Below are positions 5,041 to 6,410 of a stretch of 6,410 bases of DNA, in pieces. The stretch comes from Bacteroidia bacterium (lineage in GTDB: Bacteria > Bacteroidota > Bacteroidia > AKYH767-A > OLB10), in NCBI GenBank assembly GCA_025450095.1, contig JANWID010000167.1, positions 1 to 6,410 on the forward strand. Reading direction: 5' to 3'. The notes beneath the pieces were generated by a model. It was not told the DNA's origin and did no database searches. It saw only the letters and a list, made by a program, of their open reading frames with translations. The position numbers were made by a program, and so were the translations under genes. Positions within the stretch are counted from its first letter, which is position 1. Each line of letters opens with the position of its first letter.

Positions 5041-6410
5041 ATGAATTACGATGTATTGGTAATAGGAAGCGGACCTGGTGGGTATGTTGCTGCAATCAGG
5101 GCTTCTCAGTTAGGACTAAAGGTGGGAATCGTTGAACGGGAAAGTCTGGGTGGTATTTGTCTGAACTGGGGATGTATCCCAACCAAAGCCCTTATAAAAA
5201 GCGCACAGGTTTTTGAATATATCAAGCATGCTGATGCGTATGGTATAAATGTTCAGGGAGCAAGTCACAATTTCGAAGGAATAATCCGTCGAAGCCGTGA
5301 TGTGGCAGATGGCATGAGTAAGGGCGTGCAATTCCTGATGAAGAAAAATAAAATTGATGTGATACAGGGTTATGCAAAACTTGCTGGTGGAAAGAAAGTA
5401 GAAGTAAAAGCGCCGGATGGTTCTGTTCAGACAATAGAGGCAAAACATATTATTCTTGCAACTGGTGCACGTTCACGTGAGCTCCCCAACCTGAAACAGG
5501 ATGGTAAGCGTATATTCGGATACCGTGAAGCAATGAACCTTCCAGCTCAGCCACGTTCACTCGTAGTAGTCGGATCCGGAGCCATTGGAGTGGAATTCGC
5601 ATATTTCTATCATTCAATCGGCACAAAAGTCACCATCGTTGAATTTATGCCCAATGTAGTGCCGGTCGAAGATGAAGAAGTATCAAAGCAACTGGCACGG
5701 TCCTTTAAAAAATCCGGAATTGAAATTATGCTGGAATCCACTGTTGAAGGCGTTGATACTTCCGGCCCGATATGTCGTGTTCAGGTAAAGAATAAGAAAG
5801 GTGAAATGGTGGTGCTCGAAGCCGAAGCAGTTTTATCGGCAGTAGGTATTACCCCGAATATTGAAAACATTGGTCTTGAAACTGCAGGCGTGATCACCGA
5901 TAAAGGAAAAGTTGTGGTGAACGATTTTTATCAGACTAACATCCCGGGCATATACGCTATCGGCGATATTGTGAAAGGTCCGGCATTGGCACACGTCGCT
6001 TCCGCAGAAGGAATTATTTGCGTAGAAAAAATCGCAGGACACCATCCTGAGCCTCTGAATTACGGAAACATTCCGGGATGCACTTATTGCTCTCCGGAAA
6101 TTGCCTCGGTTGGTTATACAGAAAAAGCAGCCATAGAAGCGGGTTATGAAATTAAAGTTGGAAAGTTTCCCTTTTCCGCATCCGGTAAAGCCAGTGCTGC
6201 CGGAGCAAAAGACGGATTTGTAAAATTGATTTTTGATGCCAAATATGGTGAATTTTTAGGAGCACATATGATTGGCATGAACGTGACTGAAATGATAGCT
6301 GAAGTGGTTGTTGCCCGTAAACTGGAAACAACAGGTCATGAAATCATAAAATCAGTTCACCCACACCCTACCATGTCGGAAGCTATTATGGAAGCGGCGG
6401 CGGCAGCGTA
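5041..6410 (+). CDS. lpdA: Dihydrolipoamide dehydrogenase (E3 of 2-oxoacid dehydrogenase complexes), 3' end cut
   Basis: E3 reoxidises the dihydrolipoyl groups of pyruvate, 2-oxoglutarate or branched-chain oxoacid dehydrogenases and of the glycine cleavage system, passing electrons through a disulfide and FAD to NAD+. In order are the FAD dinucleotide motif GSGPGG (9-14), the redox disulfide Cys40/Cys45 in GGICLNWGCIPTKA, and the NAD motif GSGAIGVEF (178-186). Then come the second FAD motif with Asp309 in IYAIGD and the dimer-interface domain ending HPHPTMSEA. His442 and Glu447 in that segment are the catalytic dyad that acts across the dimer. A second CxxC (Cys347/Cys350) precedes SPEIASVGYTE. 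The frame is open for 456 codons and ends with the first two bases (TA) of the next codon. Family length suggests TAC/TAT (Tyr) and several further residues rather than a stop. Which complex it serves cannot be told, as the downstream neighbours are outside the window. Confidence 0.96.
   Translation, partial: MNYDVLVIGSGPGGYVAAIRASQLGLKVGIVERESLGGICLNWGCIPTKALIKSAQVFEYIKHADAYGINVQGASHNFEGIIRRSRDVADGMSKGVQFLMKKNKIDVIQGYAKLAGGKKVEVKAPDGSVQTIEAKHIILATGARSRELPNLKQDGKRIFGYREAMNLPAQPRSLVVVGSGAIGVEFAYFYHSIGTKVTIVEFMPNVVPVEDEEVSKQLARSFKKSGIEIMLESTVEGVDTSGPICRVQVKNKKGEMVVLEAEAVLSAVGITPNIENIGLETAGVITDKGKVVVNDFYQTNIPGIYAIGDIVKGPALAHVASAEGIICVEKIAGHHPEPLNYGNIPGCTYCSPEIASVGYTEKAAIEAGYEIKVGKFPFSASGKASAAGAKDGFVKLIFDAKYGEFLGAHMIGMNVTEMIAEVVVARKLETTGHEIIKSVHPHPTMSEAIMEAAAAA

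Noticed and set aside
5116..6045. Minus-strand open frames (5116-5448, 5222-5443, 5833-6045) opposite lpdA
   Set aside because: All are antisense to well-supported E3 coding sequence and lack any recognisable domain or promoter.

Overview
This is an ordinary housekeeping stretch of a Bacteroidota (Bacteroidetes) chromosome. Three things point to that phylum. Three of the four promoter candidates carry the -7 box TAnnTTTG, and the fourth deviates from it at one base. The reading frames start after A/T-rich leaders, with no well-placed Shine-Dalgarno sequence. The proteins also resemble family members as I remember them from that phylum, especially the dihydrolipoamide dehydrogenase (GGICLNWGCIPTKAL) and the GDPD enzyme (QGHRGCRGEMPENT). 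I cannot name a genus.

Layout from left to right. (1) Bases 1-1319, minus strand: the N-terminal 439 codons of a 7TM-HD membrane protein of the PgpH/YqfF type, a family that contains cyclic-di-AMP phosphodiesterases. The HD catalytic domain lies off the left edge. (2) About 1421-1846, minus strand: the RNase P RNA gene rnpB, with P1, P2, P4 and a P19-like hairpin readable by eye. (3) 1923-2300, plus strand: a complete RidA-family imine deaminase, divergent from rnpB across a very compact promoter region. (4) 2302-3216, minus strand: an exported glycerophosphodiester phosphodiesterase. Its stop codon is one base from the ridA stop. (5) 3225-4943, minus strand: an M61-family aminopeptidase with a PDZ domain, eight bases upstream of the phosphodiesterase start and probably in one operon with it. 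(6) 5041 to the right edge, plus strand: dihydrolipoamide dehydrogenase (E3), divergent from the M61 gene and cut a few codons before its end.

The genes do not form one pathway. They cover second-messenger turnover, tRNA 5' maturation, removal of reactive enamine/imine by-products, phosphodiester salvage, peptide trimming and 2-oxoacid oxidation. I found no mobile element, CRISPR array, toxin-antitoxin or defence module, and I do not see a new biological system. The points most worth checking are in the RNA and regulatory layer: the back-to-back rnpB/ridA promoters that share one -33 zone, extra hairpins in the RNase P RNA, an inverted repeat enclosing the ridA -7 box, and short direct repeats between the M61 and lpdA genes.
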